The notes: generated by a model from the letters alone, not told the origin. 54,758 nucleotides of DNA from LCIL01 sp041480845 (GCA_041480845.1 JBGPAU010000003.1:1-54758); one strand, 5' to 3'. Positions 25,485 to 33,015 are shown, counted from the first letter of the stretch. Made by a program: numbers and translations.

Positions 25485-26113
25485 ATATACTTATAATCGG
25501 TCCGCAGGGTTCGGGCAAAGGAACACAGGCGAGAATTCTAGTTGAGAAGTTTAACCTTTATTATTTTGAGTCGGGTGCATATTTGAGGAAAATGGCCGAG
25601 ACTCACCCGGAGCTTAAAAAATTGTTGGATGAAGGGAAACTTGTTCCCGACAAAGAGTTTACTTCCTATTTGGCTGCGTATTTGGACGACCAAAACCTAT
25701 ATGACAACATTCTTTTCGACGGTTTTCCAAGAACTGTTTCCCAATACGAATTTTTTAAGAAATGGCTAACGGATAAAAAAGTAAGTTTGGATTTGACGAT
25801 ATTTTTACAAATAAGCCAAGAGGAAACCGTAAGACGCCTGACGGCCAGAAGGCAAGATCCGGCTTCCGGCAAGATTTACAACCTTATTACCGAGCCTCCT
25901 CCTCCCGATGTCGATACCGGTAAACTTATTCAGAGAGACGACGATAAACCCGAAGCGATCGAAAAAAGACTTGAACTATTTAGGCAGCTGACAGAACCCT
26001 TGATTGCCCGGCTCAAGGAAGAATCGGAGGTTATCGAGGTTGACGGGGAACGTCCTGTCAAAGTAATTGCAGATGATCTTATTGGGGCGATTGAGGAAAG
26101 GATGAATAAATGA
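25481..26113 (+). CDS. adk: Adenylate kinase
   Basis: Interconverts ATP, AMP and ADP; 210 residues. P-loop GPQGSGKGT at residues 7-15, DGFPRT in the AMP-binding part, and the LID arginines (TARRQDPASGK). The LID has no cysteines, so it does not bind zinc. It overlaps secY and map by four bases each, the usual secY-adk-map-infA order. Confidence 0.96.
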   Translation: MNILIIGPQGSGKGTQARILVEKFNLYYFESGAYLRKMAETHPELKKLLDEGKLVPDKEFTSYLAAYLDDQNLYDNILFDGFPRTVSQYEFFKKWLTDKKVSLDLTIFLQISQEETVRRLTARRQDPASGKIYNLITEPPPPDVDTGKLIQRDDDKPEAIEKRLELFRQLTEPLIARLKEESEVIEVDGERPVKVIADDLIGAIEERMNK

Positions 26114-26859
26114 TTCCTGTCAAGAGCGACTCCGAGATTCAAATCATGGCTGAGGGGGGTAAAAAACTTGCTCGAGTAAAGAATGCCCTCGGCGACGCGG
26201 TCAAAGCGGGTGTCAGAGCATCAGGTATCGAGGAGTTGGCTGCGAAGTTGATAAAGGAGGAAGGAGCAGAAGCTTCTTTTAAAAAAGTTCCCGGCTACCA
26301 CTGGGCGACCTGCGTCAATGTGAATGAAGGACTGGTTCATGGGATTCCCATTTCAAGTGTAATTTTCAAGAAGGGCGATATTGTCAGCATTGACGTCGGG
26401 ATTTTGTTCAAAGGGTTCCATACAGACACCTCAATTTCGGTTGGAATCGATTTAAGCCCCGAAAACCGGAAATTCCTGAATACCGGCCGCGAGGCCTTGG
26501 CTAAGGCCCTAAGGGCGGTTAAGGAGGGCAACTATATTTACGATGTTTCCAAAGCCATAGAAGATACGGTTGAAGCGGCGGGCTATTCGGCCATAAAAGC
26601 TCTTGTCGGGCACGGAGTTGGCAGGGAGCTTCATGAGGATCCCCAAATCCCCTGTTTTGTGCTTGGAGCCAGAGAGCAAAGTGCCGAGATCGAAAAAGGT
26701 ATGGTTTTGGCAGTTGAGGTCATGTATGCCATGGGGAGCGATAAAGTCGAACTTTTGGAAGACGGGTGGACAATAGCCATGAGGGATGGTAAAATATCAG
26801 GACTTTTTGAGGATACTATCGCGGTAACTAAGTTAGGACCCAAGGTGTTAACGAGATGA
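26110..26859 (+). CDS. map: Methionine aminopeptidase, type I
   Basis: Removes N-terminal Met from new proteins; 249 residues. Metal ligands are visible in DVGILFKGFHTDTS (two Asp), GHGVGRELHE (His), EVMYAMG (Glu) and FEDTIAVT (Glu), in the correct order. It lacks the N-terminal zinc-finger extension of some homologues. Confidence 0.96.
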   Translation: MIPVKSDSEIQIMAEGGKKLARVKNALGDAVKAGVRASGIEELAAKLIKEEGAEASFKKVPGYHWATCVNVNEGLVHGIPISSVIFKKGDIVSIDVGILFKGFHTDTSISVGIDLSPENRKFLNTGREALAKALRAVKEGNYIYDVSKAIEDTVEAAGYSAIKALVGHGVGRELHEDPQIPCFVLGAREQSAEIEKGMVLAVEVMYAMGSDKVELLEDGWTIAMRDGKISGLFEDTIAVTKLGPKVLTR

Positions 26860-27071
26860 AAACCAAGAACGTAGTTATAGTTGAGGGAAACGTGTCCGCC
26901 GCCCTTCCCAACACAATGTTCAGGGTGACTCTGAGCGATGGGAGGCTGATTTTGGCCACATTAACCGGAAAAATGCGTAGAAATTACGTCAGGATTTTTC
27001 CGGGAGATAAGGTCAAGGTTGAAATGACGCCTTACGACGAGGCAAGGGGAAGAATAGTATATAAATTCTAA
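26856..27071 (+). CDS. infA: Translation initiation factor IF-1
   Basis: IF-1, 71 residues, an OB-fold protein with the canonical core ALPNTMFRVTLSDGR, GKMRRNYVRIFPGDKV and EMTPYDEARGRI. The ATG overlaps the map stop, and its stop shares one base with the rpmJ start. Confidence 0.97.
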   Translation: MKTKNVVIVEGNVSAALPNTMFRVTLSDGRLILATLTGKMRRNYVRIFPGDKVKVEMTPYDEARGRIVYKF

Positions 27072-27184
27072 TGAAAGTACAAAGTTCAATCAGTTTAAGA
27101 TGCAAGGACTGTAAGATTGTTAAACGCAAGGGCGTTTTATACGTCATTTGTAAAAACCCCAGGCACAAACAGAGACAAGGATGA
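27071..27184 (+). CDS. rpmJ: Large ribosomal subunit protein bL36
   Basis: A 37-residue protein beginning MKVQSSISLRCKDCKIVKRK. The zinc ligands C11, C14 and C27 and the histidine of NPRHKQRQG match L36. Its ATG uses the last base of the infA TAA. The stop TGA is one base before the rpsM ATG. The infA-rpmJ-rpsM order confirms the call. Confidence 0.96.
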   Translation: MKVQSSISLRCKDCKIVKRKGVLYVICKNPRHKQRQG

Positions 27185-27185
27185 T

Positions 27186-27599
27186 ATGGCACGTATAGCC
27201 GGAATAGACTTACAAGATAGCTGGAAAGTAGATTTCGCCTTAACTAAAATAAAAGGTTTGGGCTGGCCGTTGTCCAAAAAAATCATGAAGGATGCCGGAA
27301 TTGATACCAAAAAGAGAATTTCCGACCTAACAAGTGATGAAGTAAGTAAAATCTCGGCTGAACTTGAAAAATATCAAATTGAAGGGGACTTGATGAGAGA
27401 TGTAAGAGCAAATATTCAAAGACTGGTAGTAATCGGATCGTATAGAGGCTCCAGACATACAAAAGGGCTACCAGTCAGAGGGCAAAGGACGAGGACTAAT
27501 GCCCGTACGAAACGCGGAAAACGTAAGACCGTGGGAGCGTTTAAGAAAGAAATGCTTTCCAGGCTGACCACCGGAAAGGAAGAGGAGGCAAAGAAGTAA
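27186..27599 (+). CDS. rpsM: Small ribosomal subunit protein uS13
   Basis: S13, 137 residues from ATG 27186 (MARIAGIDLQ). The helix-two-turn-helix and C-terminal tail SYRGSRHTKGLPVRGQRTRTNARTKRG are canonical. It has a Lys/Glu-rich end. A longer open frame upstream overlaps rpmJ and is not used. Confidence 0.96.
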   Translation: MARIAGIDLQDSWKVDFALTKIKGLGWPLSKKIMKDAGIDTKKRISDLTSDEVSKISAELEKYQIEGDLMRDVRANIQRLVVIGSYRGSRHTKGLPVRGQRTRTNARTKRGKRKTVGAFKKEMLSRLTTGKEEEAKK

Positions 27600-27600
27600 T

Positions 27601-27981
27601 ATGGCAACCAAGGCTAAGAATATAAAAAAGGAAGTTGGTTTGGGCAAAATTTACATTTCCGCATCTTTTAATAACACGCTTGTAACCCTTACAAATGCCG
27701 TGGGTGAGACTTTAGCTTGGGGTTCATCCGGTGCGTCGGGTTTTAAAGGCACAAGACGCGCTACTCCTTACGCGGCAACAACTGCAGTTGAAACGGTTCT
27801 AAATAAGGCTAAAAATGATTTTGGTGTAACGGAGGTTGAAATTTATGTCAAAGGCCCCGGAGCCGGACGCGATGCAGCACTTCGTGCGGTCAGGGCCGCC
27901 GGAGTTAAAATTGCTCTTATTGCCGACATTACACCTGTTCCACATAACGGACCGAGGCCGAAAAAGAAAAGGAGAGTCTAA
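27601..27981 (+). CDS. rpsK: Small ribosomal subunit protein uS11
   Basis: S11, 126 residues, with SFNNTLVTLTNAVGETLAWGSSG and PVPHNGPRPKKKRRV at the end. One base after rpsM, two before rpsD. Confidence 0.97.
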   Translation: MATKAKNIKKEVGLGKIYISASFNNTLVTLTNAVGETLAWGSSGASGFKGTRRATPYAATTAVETVLNKAKNDFGVTEVEIYVKGPGAGRDAALRAVRAAGVKIALIADITPVPHNGPRPKKKRRV

Positions 27982-27983
27982 GG

Positions 27984-28583
27984 ATGGCAAAATACGTAGG
28001 ACCAAAAGACAGGCTTAGCAGGCGCGAAAACTTCGACATTTTTGGTGCCGGAGCGAAGCTGACAAGGCTTAATGTGCCGCCCGGAGTTCATGGACCAAAG
28101 GGGCTAAGGGGTTCTTCCCAATACGGCAGGCAGCTTAGGGAGAAGCAAAAAGTCAAAAGGCTTTACGGTATTTTAGAAAAGCAGTTTAGGAGATATGTTG
28201 AAGAGGCTTTTAGAGCCAAGGGGAATACGGGAGAAGCCATACTAATTAGCCTTGAAAAGCGTCTGGATAATGTAATATTCAGGCTTGGATTTGCTCCGAG
28301 TAGGCCCGCCGCCAGACAGTTGGTTTCCCACGGACACGCCATGGTAAACGGCAAAAAAGTTAATATTCCTTCCTATAAATTGGTTGTCGGGGACACGGTT
28401 TCGATTGATTCTAAGGCCGGCGCCATACCCGAAATCAAACAAGCGATTGAAAATAAGGATATAAAGCTCCCTGGCTGGTTGGAGAAAAAGGCCCTGGTAG
28501 GCAAGGTTTCTGCCAACCCCAAGCGTGAAGATATAACTGAGCCTATAAGCGAAATGGACATCGTAGAGTTTTACTCACGATAG
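27984..28583 (+). CDS. rpsD: Small ribosomal subunit protein uS4
   Basis: S4, 199 residues. The S4 RNA-binding domain is at about residues 90-150 (RLDNVIFRLGFAPSRPAARQLVSHGHAMVNG), and the C-terminus ISEMDIVEFYSR is the family end. Some S4 proteins carry N-terminal cysteines; none here. After the stop comes a mini-repeat and then a second, recoded copy of the last eleven codons plus stop (see 28614-28649). In E. coli S4 autoregulates this operon. Confidence 0.97.
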   Translation: MAKYVGPKDRLSRRENFDIFGAGAKLTRLNVPPGVHGPKGLRGSSQYGRQLREKQKVKRLYGILEKQFRRYVEEAFRAKGNTGEAILISLEKRLDNVIFRLGFAPSRPAARQLVSHGHAMVNGKKVNIPSYKLVVGDTVSIDSKAGAIPEIKQAIENKDIKLPGWLEKKALVGKVSANPKREDITEPISEMDIVEFYSR

Positions 28584-28589
28584 GGGTTC

Positions 28590-28613
28590 GCTTGGCCAGA
28601 CAAAGCCCTGGTA
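28590..28613 (+). repeat. GCTTGGCCAG mini-repeat, copy 2
   Basis: GCTTGGCCAGACAAAGCCC plus TGGTA, six bases after the rpsD stop. It is followed without a gap by the displaced rpsD tail. Confidence 0.8.
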
Positions 28614-28649
28614 AGTGAGCAGGATATAGTTGAGTTTTACTCCAGATAG
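28614..28649 (+). pseudogene. Displaced, recoded copy of the rpsD 3' end
   Basis: Reads SEQDIVEFYSR and then TAG. The true rpsD end (28548-28583) reads SEMDIVEFYSR and TAG. Of eleven codons only one changes the residue (ATG to CAG). Seven others differ only at synonymous positions (AGC/AGT, GAA/GAG, GAC/GAT, ATC/ATA, GTA/GTT, TCA/TCC, CGA/AGA), and GAG, TTT and TAC are identical. This is what remains of a second rpsD allele, either the original end displaced by an incoming one or the reverse. There is no start codon, so it is not expressed alone. Confidence 0.85.
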
Positions 28650-28703
28650 GCAGCAGCCTAGATGGAGGTTTGGAGCCATAAGGCGGAGAACACTGACACC
28701 TTG

Positions 28704-28734
28704 TTGAGAAAGTTCCTCGTGGGTACTTTCTCAA
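28704..28734 (+). promoter_or_regulatory. Strong hairpin upstream of the rpoA promoter
   Basis: TTGAGAAAGT pairs perfectly with ACTTTCTCAA over an 11-base loop, followed by a second small hairpin (CAAGC-AAT-GCTTG) that runs into the -35 box. There is no T tract, so this is not a classic terminator. It may end or process the rpsM-K-D transcript. Confidence 0.55.
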
Positions 28735-28741
28735 GCAATGC

Positions 28742-28770
28742 TTGATTCCCAATTAGCCTTGGGTTATAAT
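28742..28770 (+). promoter_or_regulatory. rpoA promoter
   Basis: TTGATT (28742-28747), 17-base spacer, perfect TATAAT (28765-28770). It predicts a start near 28777 and a leader of about 35 bases. Confidence 0.85.
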
Positions 28771-28777
28771 ACACCCT

Positions 28778-28795
28778 AGTCTTAAAGTTAAGACT
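28778..28795 (+). promoter_or_regulatory. Palindrome at the 5' end of the rpoA mRNA
   Basis: AGTCTTAA-AG-TTAAGACT, an 8-bp perfect inverted repeat beginning about at the predicted transcription start and followed by GTATTTTG. It could be a protein operator or a 5' hairpin; it lies just before the rpoA ATG at 28812. Confidence 0.5.
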
Positions 28796-28811
28796 GTATT
28801 TTGAAAGAAAA

Positions 28812-29729
28812 ATGAACGAACCAATGTTTGAGATCAAAGAAGAAAAGAAAGAGGCCGGTTACGGCAGATTTGCCATAACACCCCTTGAACAGGGGTACGG
28901 TCTTACGATCGGTAATGCCATAAGGCGTGTCCTTTTATCTTCTCTATACGGAGTAGCAGTCACCTCAGTTAAAATCGCAGGAGTAAAGCACCAGTTTTCT
29001 TCTCTTACCGGCATGAAGGAAGACATAGTTGAATTTGTTCTTAACCTCAAGAAAGTCAGATTTTCCGGAAAAGCCGAAAAACCCGTTAAAGCTACTTTAG
29101 AAGTAACAAAATCCGGCGAATTTACGGCTGCCGAAATTAAAGTCGGAGGCGGAATCAAAATTGCCAATCCCGATTTAATTTTGGGCACTCTGAATAAGGG
29201 TTCAAAGCTCTCCGCGGATATTATGATTGAAAGCGGAGTCGGTTATTCTCCCGCGGAAGACAGGCCCGGAGAAACAATCGGTCTTATTCCGGTTGATGCT
29301 TCTTTCTCTCCGGTTAAAAGAGTCAGCTACAAAATTGAGGAAACCCGTGTCGGTCGACTTACAAATTATGACAAATTGCTCTTGGAAATTTGGACGGACG
29401 GAACGGTTGATGCCAAAGAAGCATTAACGGAATCCGCAAAGATTCTAATGTCTTATTTTGGCCAGGTGGTTAACCCCAAGAAAGTTGTAAAACCGGTAGA
29501 AGCACCCAAGGATGAACTAGGACTTATAGGAAAGCTTTCGGTGGAAGAAATAGGCCTTCCCACAAGAGTTGCCAATGCCCTAATTAAAGCCGGTTTTGAA
29601 TCGGTTGAACAGCTTGCGTACGCAAAGAAGGAAGATTTGGTTAAGGTAAGAAATTTGGGAGAAAAGTCCCTCAAGATTATAGCTGCTGCGCTCGGAACAA
29701 AGGGAGTCGAGTTCCTCGCCATCAAGTAA
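28812..29729 (+). CDS. rpoA: DNA-directed RNA polymerase alpha subunit
   Basis: Alpha subunit, 305 residues. The N-terminal dimerisation domain (LEQGYGLTIGNAIRRVLLSSL) is followed by the assembly domain. After a linker comes a complete C-terminal domain with helix-hairpin-helix (LPTRVANALIKAGFESVEQLA, about residues 245-265), so UP-element and activator contacts are possible. It has its own promoter and leads rplQ-rplM. Confidence 0.97.
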   Translation: MNEPMFEIKEEKKEAGYGRFAITPLEQGYGLTIGNAIRRVLLSSLYGVAVTSVKIAGVKHQFSSLTGMKEDIVEFVLNLKKVRFSGKAEKPVKATLEVTKSGEFTAAEIKVGGGIKIANPDLILGTLNKGSKLSADIMIESGVGYSPAEDRPGETIGLIPVDASFSPVKRVSYKIEETRVGRLTNYDKLLLEIWTDGTVDAKEALTESAKILMSYFGQVVNPKKVVKPVEAPKDELGLIGKLSVEEIGLPTRVANALIKAGFESVEQLAYAKKEDLVKVRNLGEKSLKIIAAALGTKGVEFLAIK

Positions 29730-29733
29730 AACT

Positions 29734-30174
29734 ATGAATAAGAGAGTGTTTGGAAGAAAACTTTCCAGATCACGTCCGGCCAGGGAAGCTTTATTTGCTT
29801 CTTTAGCCCAAAGCCTGATTATTAATGGAAAAATTGTAACCACCCGCGCAAAAGCCAAGGCGGTTGCCGGTAGTGTGGAAAAGATGGTTACACTGGCCAA
29901 GAAAGGAAATATCGCGGCAAGGAGAAAAGTAATGAGTAAATTGGACAATAAAAGAGAAGCCGCTGATGTTTTATTCCAGAAAGTTGTCAAAGCTTTTCCG
30001 GCCAAAAACTCAGGTTTTACCAGAATAATTTCTCTTCCTAGACGTGTCGGGGACAATGCCCAAATGGTCAGAATGGAATGGACGGAAAAAATAGAATATG
30101 AGACCAAAAAGAAGGAAGAAAAGAAAGGTGATAAGGTCAAAGGCAAAAAAGCTGAAGAAAAACCCAAAAAATGA
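29734..30174 (+). CDS. rplQ: Large ribosomal subunit protein bL17
   Basis: L17, 146 residues. The N-terminus (KLSRSRPAREALFASLAQSLI) and RIISLPRRVGDNAQMVRMEW are typical. A Lys/Glu-rich tail of about 25 residues extends beyond the core. It overlaps rplM by four bases. Confidence 0.95.
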   Translation: MNKRVFGRKLSRSRPAREALFASLAQSLIINGKIVTTRAKAKAVAGSVEKMVTLAKKGNIAARRKVMSKLDNKREAADVLFQKVVKAFPAKNSGFTRIISLPRRVGDNAQMVRMEWTEKIEYETKKKEEKKGDKVKGKKAEEKPKK

Positions 30175-30614
30175 AGACATTTTCACCCACACCAAAAGAT
30201 GTAAAAAGAGAATGGCATTTGATTGACGCCAAAGACGAAATATTGGGCAGGCTTTCTACCAAAATCGCGGGACTACTTATGGGTAAAGGCAAAGCAACTT
30301 TTAGCCATCACATGGATATGGGAGACTATGTGGTTGTAATTAATGCTGAAAAAATCATGGTTACCGGAAGAAAAGCTTCCCAAAAAGTTTACATAACCCA
30401 TTCGGGATACCCGGGGGGATTTAAATCAAAAAAATACAGTATGATGATGGAACAGCATCCGGAGCGCATTATTGAACACGCGGTGGCCGGAATGCTTCCT
30501 ATCAACCGATTAAGAGATCCCAGAATGTTAAGATTAAAAGTAGTAGCTGGGGATAAAAATCCTTATACTGATAAATTCGAAGCAAGAAATCCGAAATCCG
30601 AAAGTAAAGTTTAG
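30171..30614 (+). CDS. rplM: Large ribosomal subunit protein uL13
   Basis: L13, 147 residues, with REWHLIDAKDEILGRLSTKIA, HSGYPGGFKSKKY and GMLPINRLRDPRMLRLKV. The end KFEARNPKSESKV is not family sequence. Its DNA (AAATCCGAAATCCGAAAG) is a short tandem repeat that continues into the AT-rich spacer before rpsI. Confidence 0.95.
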   Translation: MKTFSPTPKDVKREWHLIDAKDEILGRLSTKIAGLLMGKGKATFSHHMDMGDYVVVINAEKIMVTGRKASQKVYITHSGYPGGFKSKKYSMMMEQHPERIIEHAVAGMLPINRLRDPRMLRLKVVAGDKNPYTDKFEARNPKSESKV

Positions 30615-30664
30615 GATTTTGAATTTGGAATTTTGATATTGTTTCGAATTTCGATATTCGTATT

Positions 30665-30670
30665 TAGAAT
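30665..30670 (+). promoter_or_regulatory. Possible -10 box before rpsI
   Basis: TAGAAT, eight bases before the rpsI ATG, at the end of a 60-base AT-rich spacer made of GAATTTGGAATTTTGATATT-like micro-repeats. The -35 region (TTTCGA) is weak. Confidence 0.4.
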
Positions 30671-30678
30671 TTAAAGAC

Positions 30679-31089
30679 ATGGCTAGAATAAAGAAAATTG
30701 ACTATACATACGGAGTAGGTCGAAGGAAAGAAAGCTCTGCGAGAGTAAGGCTTTATCGTGGCAAAGGGGAAAATACGGTAAACGGAATGCCAACAGAAAA
30801 GTATTTTCCGGGTGAAATAGCAATAAAGGCATTGGCTAAACCGATGGGTGCAACGGAAACCAGCGATAAATATTATTTTTCGGCCAAGGTCGCAGGCGGA
30901 GGGAAAGAAGCACAACTCGGCGCAGTTATTTTGGGTCTTGCTCGGAGTTTAGTTAAAGTATCTTCCGAGAAGAACAGAACCCCTCTCAAAAAGCTTGGTC
31001 TTCTCACCCGCGATTCCAGAATCAGACAAAGAAGAATGGTGGGAATGGGTGGTAAGTCCCGTCGTAAGAAACAATCTCCAAAGAGGTAA
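30679..31089 (+). CDS. rpsI: Small ribosomal subunit protein uS9
   Basis: S9, 136 residues. GVGRRKESSARVRL near the start and LTRDSRIRQRRMVGMGGKSRRKKQSPKR at the end, whose final Lys-Arg contacts P-site tRNA. It usually follows rplM, as here. Confidence 0.96.
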   Translation: MARIKKIDYTYGVGRRKESSARVRLYRGKGENTVNGMPTEKYFPGEIAIKALAKPMGATETSDKYYFSAKVAGGGKEAQLGAVILGLARSLVKVSSEKNRTPLKKLGLLTRDSRIRQRRMVGMGGKSRRKKQSPKR

Positions 31090-31096
31090 TCTCCTG

Positions 31097-31105
31097 TGGT
31101 AAAAT
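31097..31105 (+). promoter_or_regulatory. tRNA-Pro promoter, extended -10
   Basis: TG-G-TAAAAT with the -10 hexamer at 31100-31105. It places transcription start about at 31112, two bases before the tRNA. No clear -35. Confidence 0.45.
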
Positions 31106-31113
31106 ACCGATTA

Positions 31114-31184
31114 CGGGGTGTAGTTCACCGGTAGAATGGGCGCATGGGGTGCGTCCGAAGGCGGTTCAATTCCGCCCACCCCGA
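31114..31184 (+). tRNA. tRNA-Pro (anticodon GGG)
   Basis: Full cloverleaf by eye. The acceptor stem is CGGGGTG with CACCCCG, the D stem GTTC with GAAT (one G-T pair), and the anticodon stem GGCGC with GCGTC. The loop ATGGGGT has anticodon GGG at 31146-31148 and G37. The T arm is GGCGG-TTCAATT-CCGCC. The C1-G72 pair and A73 are identity features of bacterial tRNA-Pro. CCA is not encoded (ACCG follows), so it must be added by the nucleotidyltransferase at 48.6-49.9 kb. Confidence 0.95.
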
Positions 31185-31232
31185 CCGAATTTGCTTCTTG
31201 CATTTTATTTAGTGGGATAGTAAAAAGACGAA

Positions 31233-32318
31233 ATGGCAAAAATAAAAAAACCCGAAACGGAAGCTCCTGTAAAACAGGAAGGTGGATCCGCAAAACTTCA
31301 GGCAATTCGATTGGCGATGGATCAGATCGAAAAACAATACGGCAAAGGAAGCATTATGCGACTTGGCGGAAACGATGGGGAAAGATATAAAATTGACGTT
31401 ATTTCCACGGGCTCCATAGCGGTCGATTTAGCTCTTGGAGTTGGAGGACTCCCCAGAGGCCGTATCACAGAAATCTTCGGTCCTGAGGCATCTGGTAAGA
31501 CCACGCTGGCCTTGGCGGTCATCGCCGAAGCTCAGAAGAAAGGCGGACAGTGTGCCTTTGTTGACGCGGAGCATGCCTTGGATCCCCAGCGCGCTGAAAT
31601 ACTCGGAGTTGACCTTGATAACCTTCTTATGTCCCAACCCGATACCGGCGAACAGGCCTTGGAAATTACGGAAACCCTAATCCGTTCCGGCGCAATTGAT
31701 GTTGTCGTTGTCGATTCGGTTGCGGCATTAGTACCACGGGCGGAACTTGAAGGGGAAATGGGGGATGCGGTTATGGGAATGCAGGCCCGACTCATGTCCC
31801 AAGCTCTTAGAAAATTAACAGGAGCTATTTCAAAATCAAAGACGGTTCTGATTTTTACGAATCAGCTTAGGCTAAAAATCGGAGTCATGTTCGGTAATCC
31901 CGAAACAACTCCCGGCGGACTTGCACTTAAATTTTATTCCTCTGTAAGAATTGATTTGAGGAGAATTGAAGTTCTTAAAGACGGCGAGAAAGTAATCGGT
32001 TCCCGTCACAGAGCCCGTATTGTTAAAAATAAAGTGGCTCCTCCCCTAAGAGTTGCGGAATTTGACATTATGGAAACCGAAGGAATAAGCAGATTCGGCG
32101 GACTGCTTGACGTCGGACTTGAACTTGGCCTGATCAGCAAAAGCGGATCGTTTTTTAATTACGAGGGCAAACCCATTGCCCAAGGCAAAGAAGCCGCAAA
32201 ACTTTATTTCAAAGATCATCCCAAGATTGCAGACGAAGTAGATAAAAAAATCCGCGAAATGGTTGCCTCCGGTAAAAAACTTCCTAAAGAAATTGGAGAA
32301 GAGGAAAAAGAAGAGTAA
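31233..32318 (+). CDS. recA: Recombinase RecA
   Basis: Strand-exchange ATPase, 361 residues. Walker A GPEASGKTT at about 83-91, the Walker B region DVVVVDSVAALVPR, and the L2 loop FTNQLRLKIGVMFGNPETTPGG, all complete. Glu/Lys-rich acidic tail as in other bacteria. recX follows after nine bases, the usual modulator pairing. I see no SOS (LexA) box upstream. Confidence 0.98.
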   Translation: MAKIKKPETEAPVKQEGGSAKLQAIRLAMDQIEKQYGKGSIMRLGGNDGERYKIDVISTGSIAVDLALGVGGLPRGRITEIFGPEASGKTTLALAVIAEAQKKGGQCAFVDAEHALDPQRAEILGVDLDNLLMSQPDTGEQALEITETLIRSGAIDVVVVDSVAALVPRAELEGEMGDAVMGMQARLMSQALRKLTGAISKSKTVLIFTNQLRLKIGVMFGNPETTPGGLALKFYSSVRIDLRRIEVLKDGEKVIGSRHRARIVKNKVAPPLRVAEFDIMETEGISRFGGLLDVGLELGLISKSGSFFNYEGKPIAQGKEAAKLYFKDHPKIADEVDKKIREMVASGKKLPKEIGEEEKEE

Positions 32319-32327
32319 CCTTAGTTT

Positions 32328-32939
32328 GTGCCAATAATTACTTCAATCAAGCAGCAGAAAAACAAAAACAGGGTCAATGTTTATTTGGATGATAAATTTG
32401 GTTTTGGAATTGACCTCGATAACTTCGTTTTACTCCACCTCAAAGTTGATCAGGAACTGACAGAAGAAGGTATCGTCGAAATTGTCAAAAAAGCCGAGTT
32501 TCAAAAATCTTTTGATAAACTTTTAAGATTTGCGATGGTCAGACCCCGGTCGGAAAAGGAGGTAACCGATTATTTCCGCCGCAAAAAAGTTCACGAAAGC
32601 ATGCACGAAAAATTAGTCGGGAAATTGAAGCATTTGGAACTATTGGATGACGCCAAATTTGCCAAATGGTGGATAGATCAGCGGGCAAATTTTAAGCCCA
32701 AGCCAAAAAGAATTCTAATTCAGGAGTTAAGAATAAAAGGAATCGGTAAAGAAATAATCGACGAAGTCTTGGGCGAGGAAGTTGTTGATGAGGAGAAAAT
32801 GGCGAGGGAACTTTTAGAAAAAAAGGCCTACAAATGGAAAGGTCTTGAACCCAGAATCGCCCGTCAAAAAATGTCCCAGTATCTGGCGGGGAAGGGCTTC
32901 TCCTGGGATGTGGTTGAAAAAGTGACCCCAAAAAGGTAG
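32328..32939 (+). CDS. recX: Regulatory protein RecX
   Basis: Modulator of RecA filaments, 203 residues from a GTG start. Shows the repeated three-helix units of the family: RPRSEKEVTDYFRRK, LLDDAKFAKWWIDQR, and IARQKMSQYLAGKGFSWDVVEKV. The stop codon TAG is also the first half of a -10 box for the next transcript. Confidence 0.9.
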   Translation: MPIITSIKQQKNKNRVNVYLDDKFGFGIDLDNFVLLHLKVDQELTEEGIVEIVKKAEFQKSFDKLLRFAMVRPRSEKEVTDYFRRKKVHESMHEKLVGKLKHLELLDDAKFAKWWIDQRANFKPKPKRILIQELRIKGIGKEIIDEVLGEEVVDEEKMARELLEKKAYKWKGLEPRIARQKMSQYLAGKGFSWDVVEKVTPKR

Positions 32940-32942
32940 AAT
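32914..32942 (+). promoter_or_regulatory. Promoter within the recX 3' end
   Basis: TTGAAA (32914-32919), 17-base spacer, TAGAAT (32937-32942). The first three bases of the -10 box are the recX stop codon. The start near 32949 gives rny a leader of about 93 bases. Confidence 0.65.
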
Positions 32943-32961
32943 ACCCCTTAGAGTCAAAGAT

Positions 32962-33015
32962 ATGGATAAGAAGACACAATATTTAACTTCTTCGTTCCAA
33001 ACCAGCCTCATTTAA
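32962..33015 (+). other. Possible 17-codon leader ORF before rny
   Basis: ATG to TAA encoding MDKKTQYLTSSFQTSLI, starting about a dozen bases after the predicted start site. No ribosome-binding site is visible. It could be a leader peptide or chance. Confidence 0.25.

Noticed and set aside
27182..27184. UGA reassignment as in Gracilibacteria
   Set aside because: UGA ends rpmJ, secY, adk, map and others exactly at family length, and Trp is coded by UGG.
31200..31233. SOS box before recA
   Set aside because: I see no CTG-N10-CAG or GAAC-N4-GTTC type operator between the tRNA and recA.
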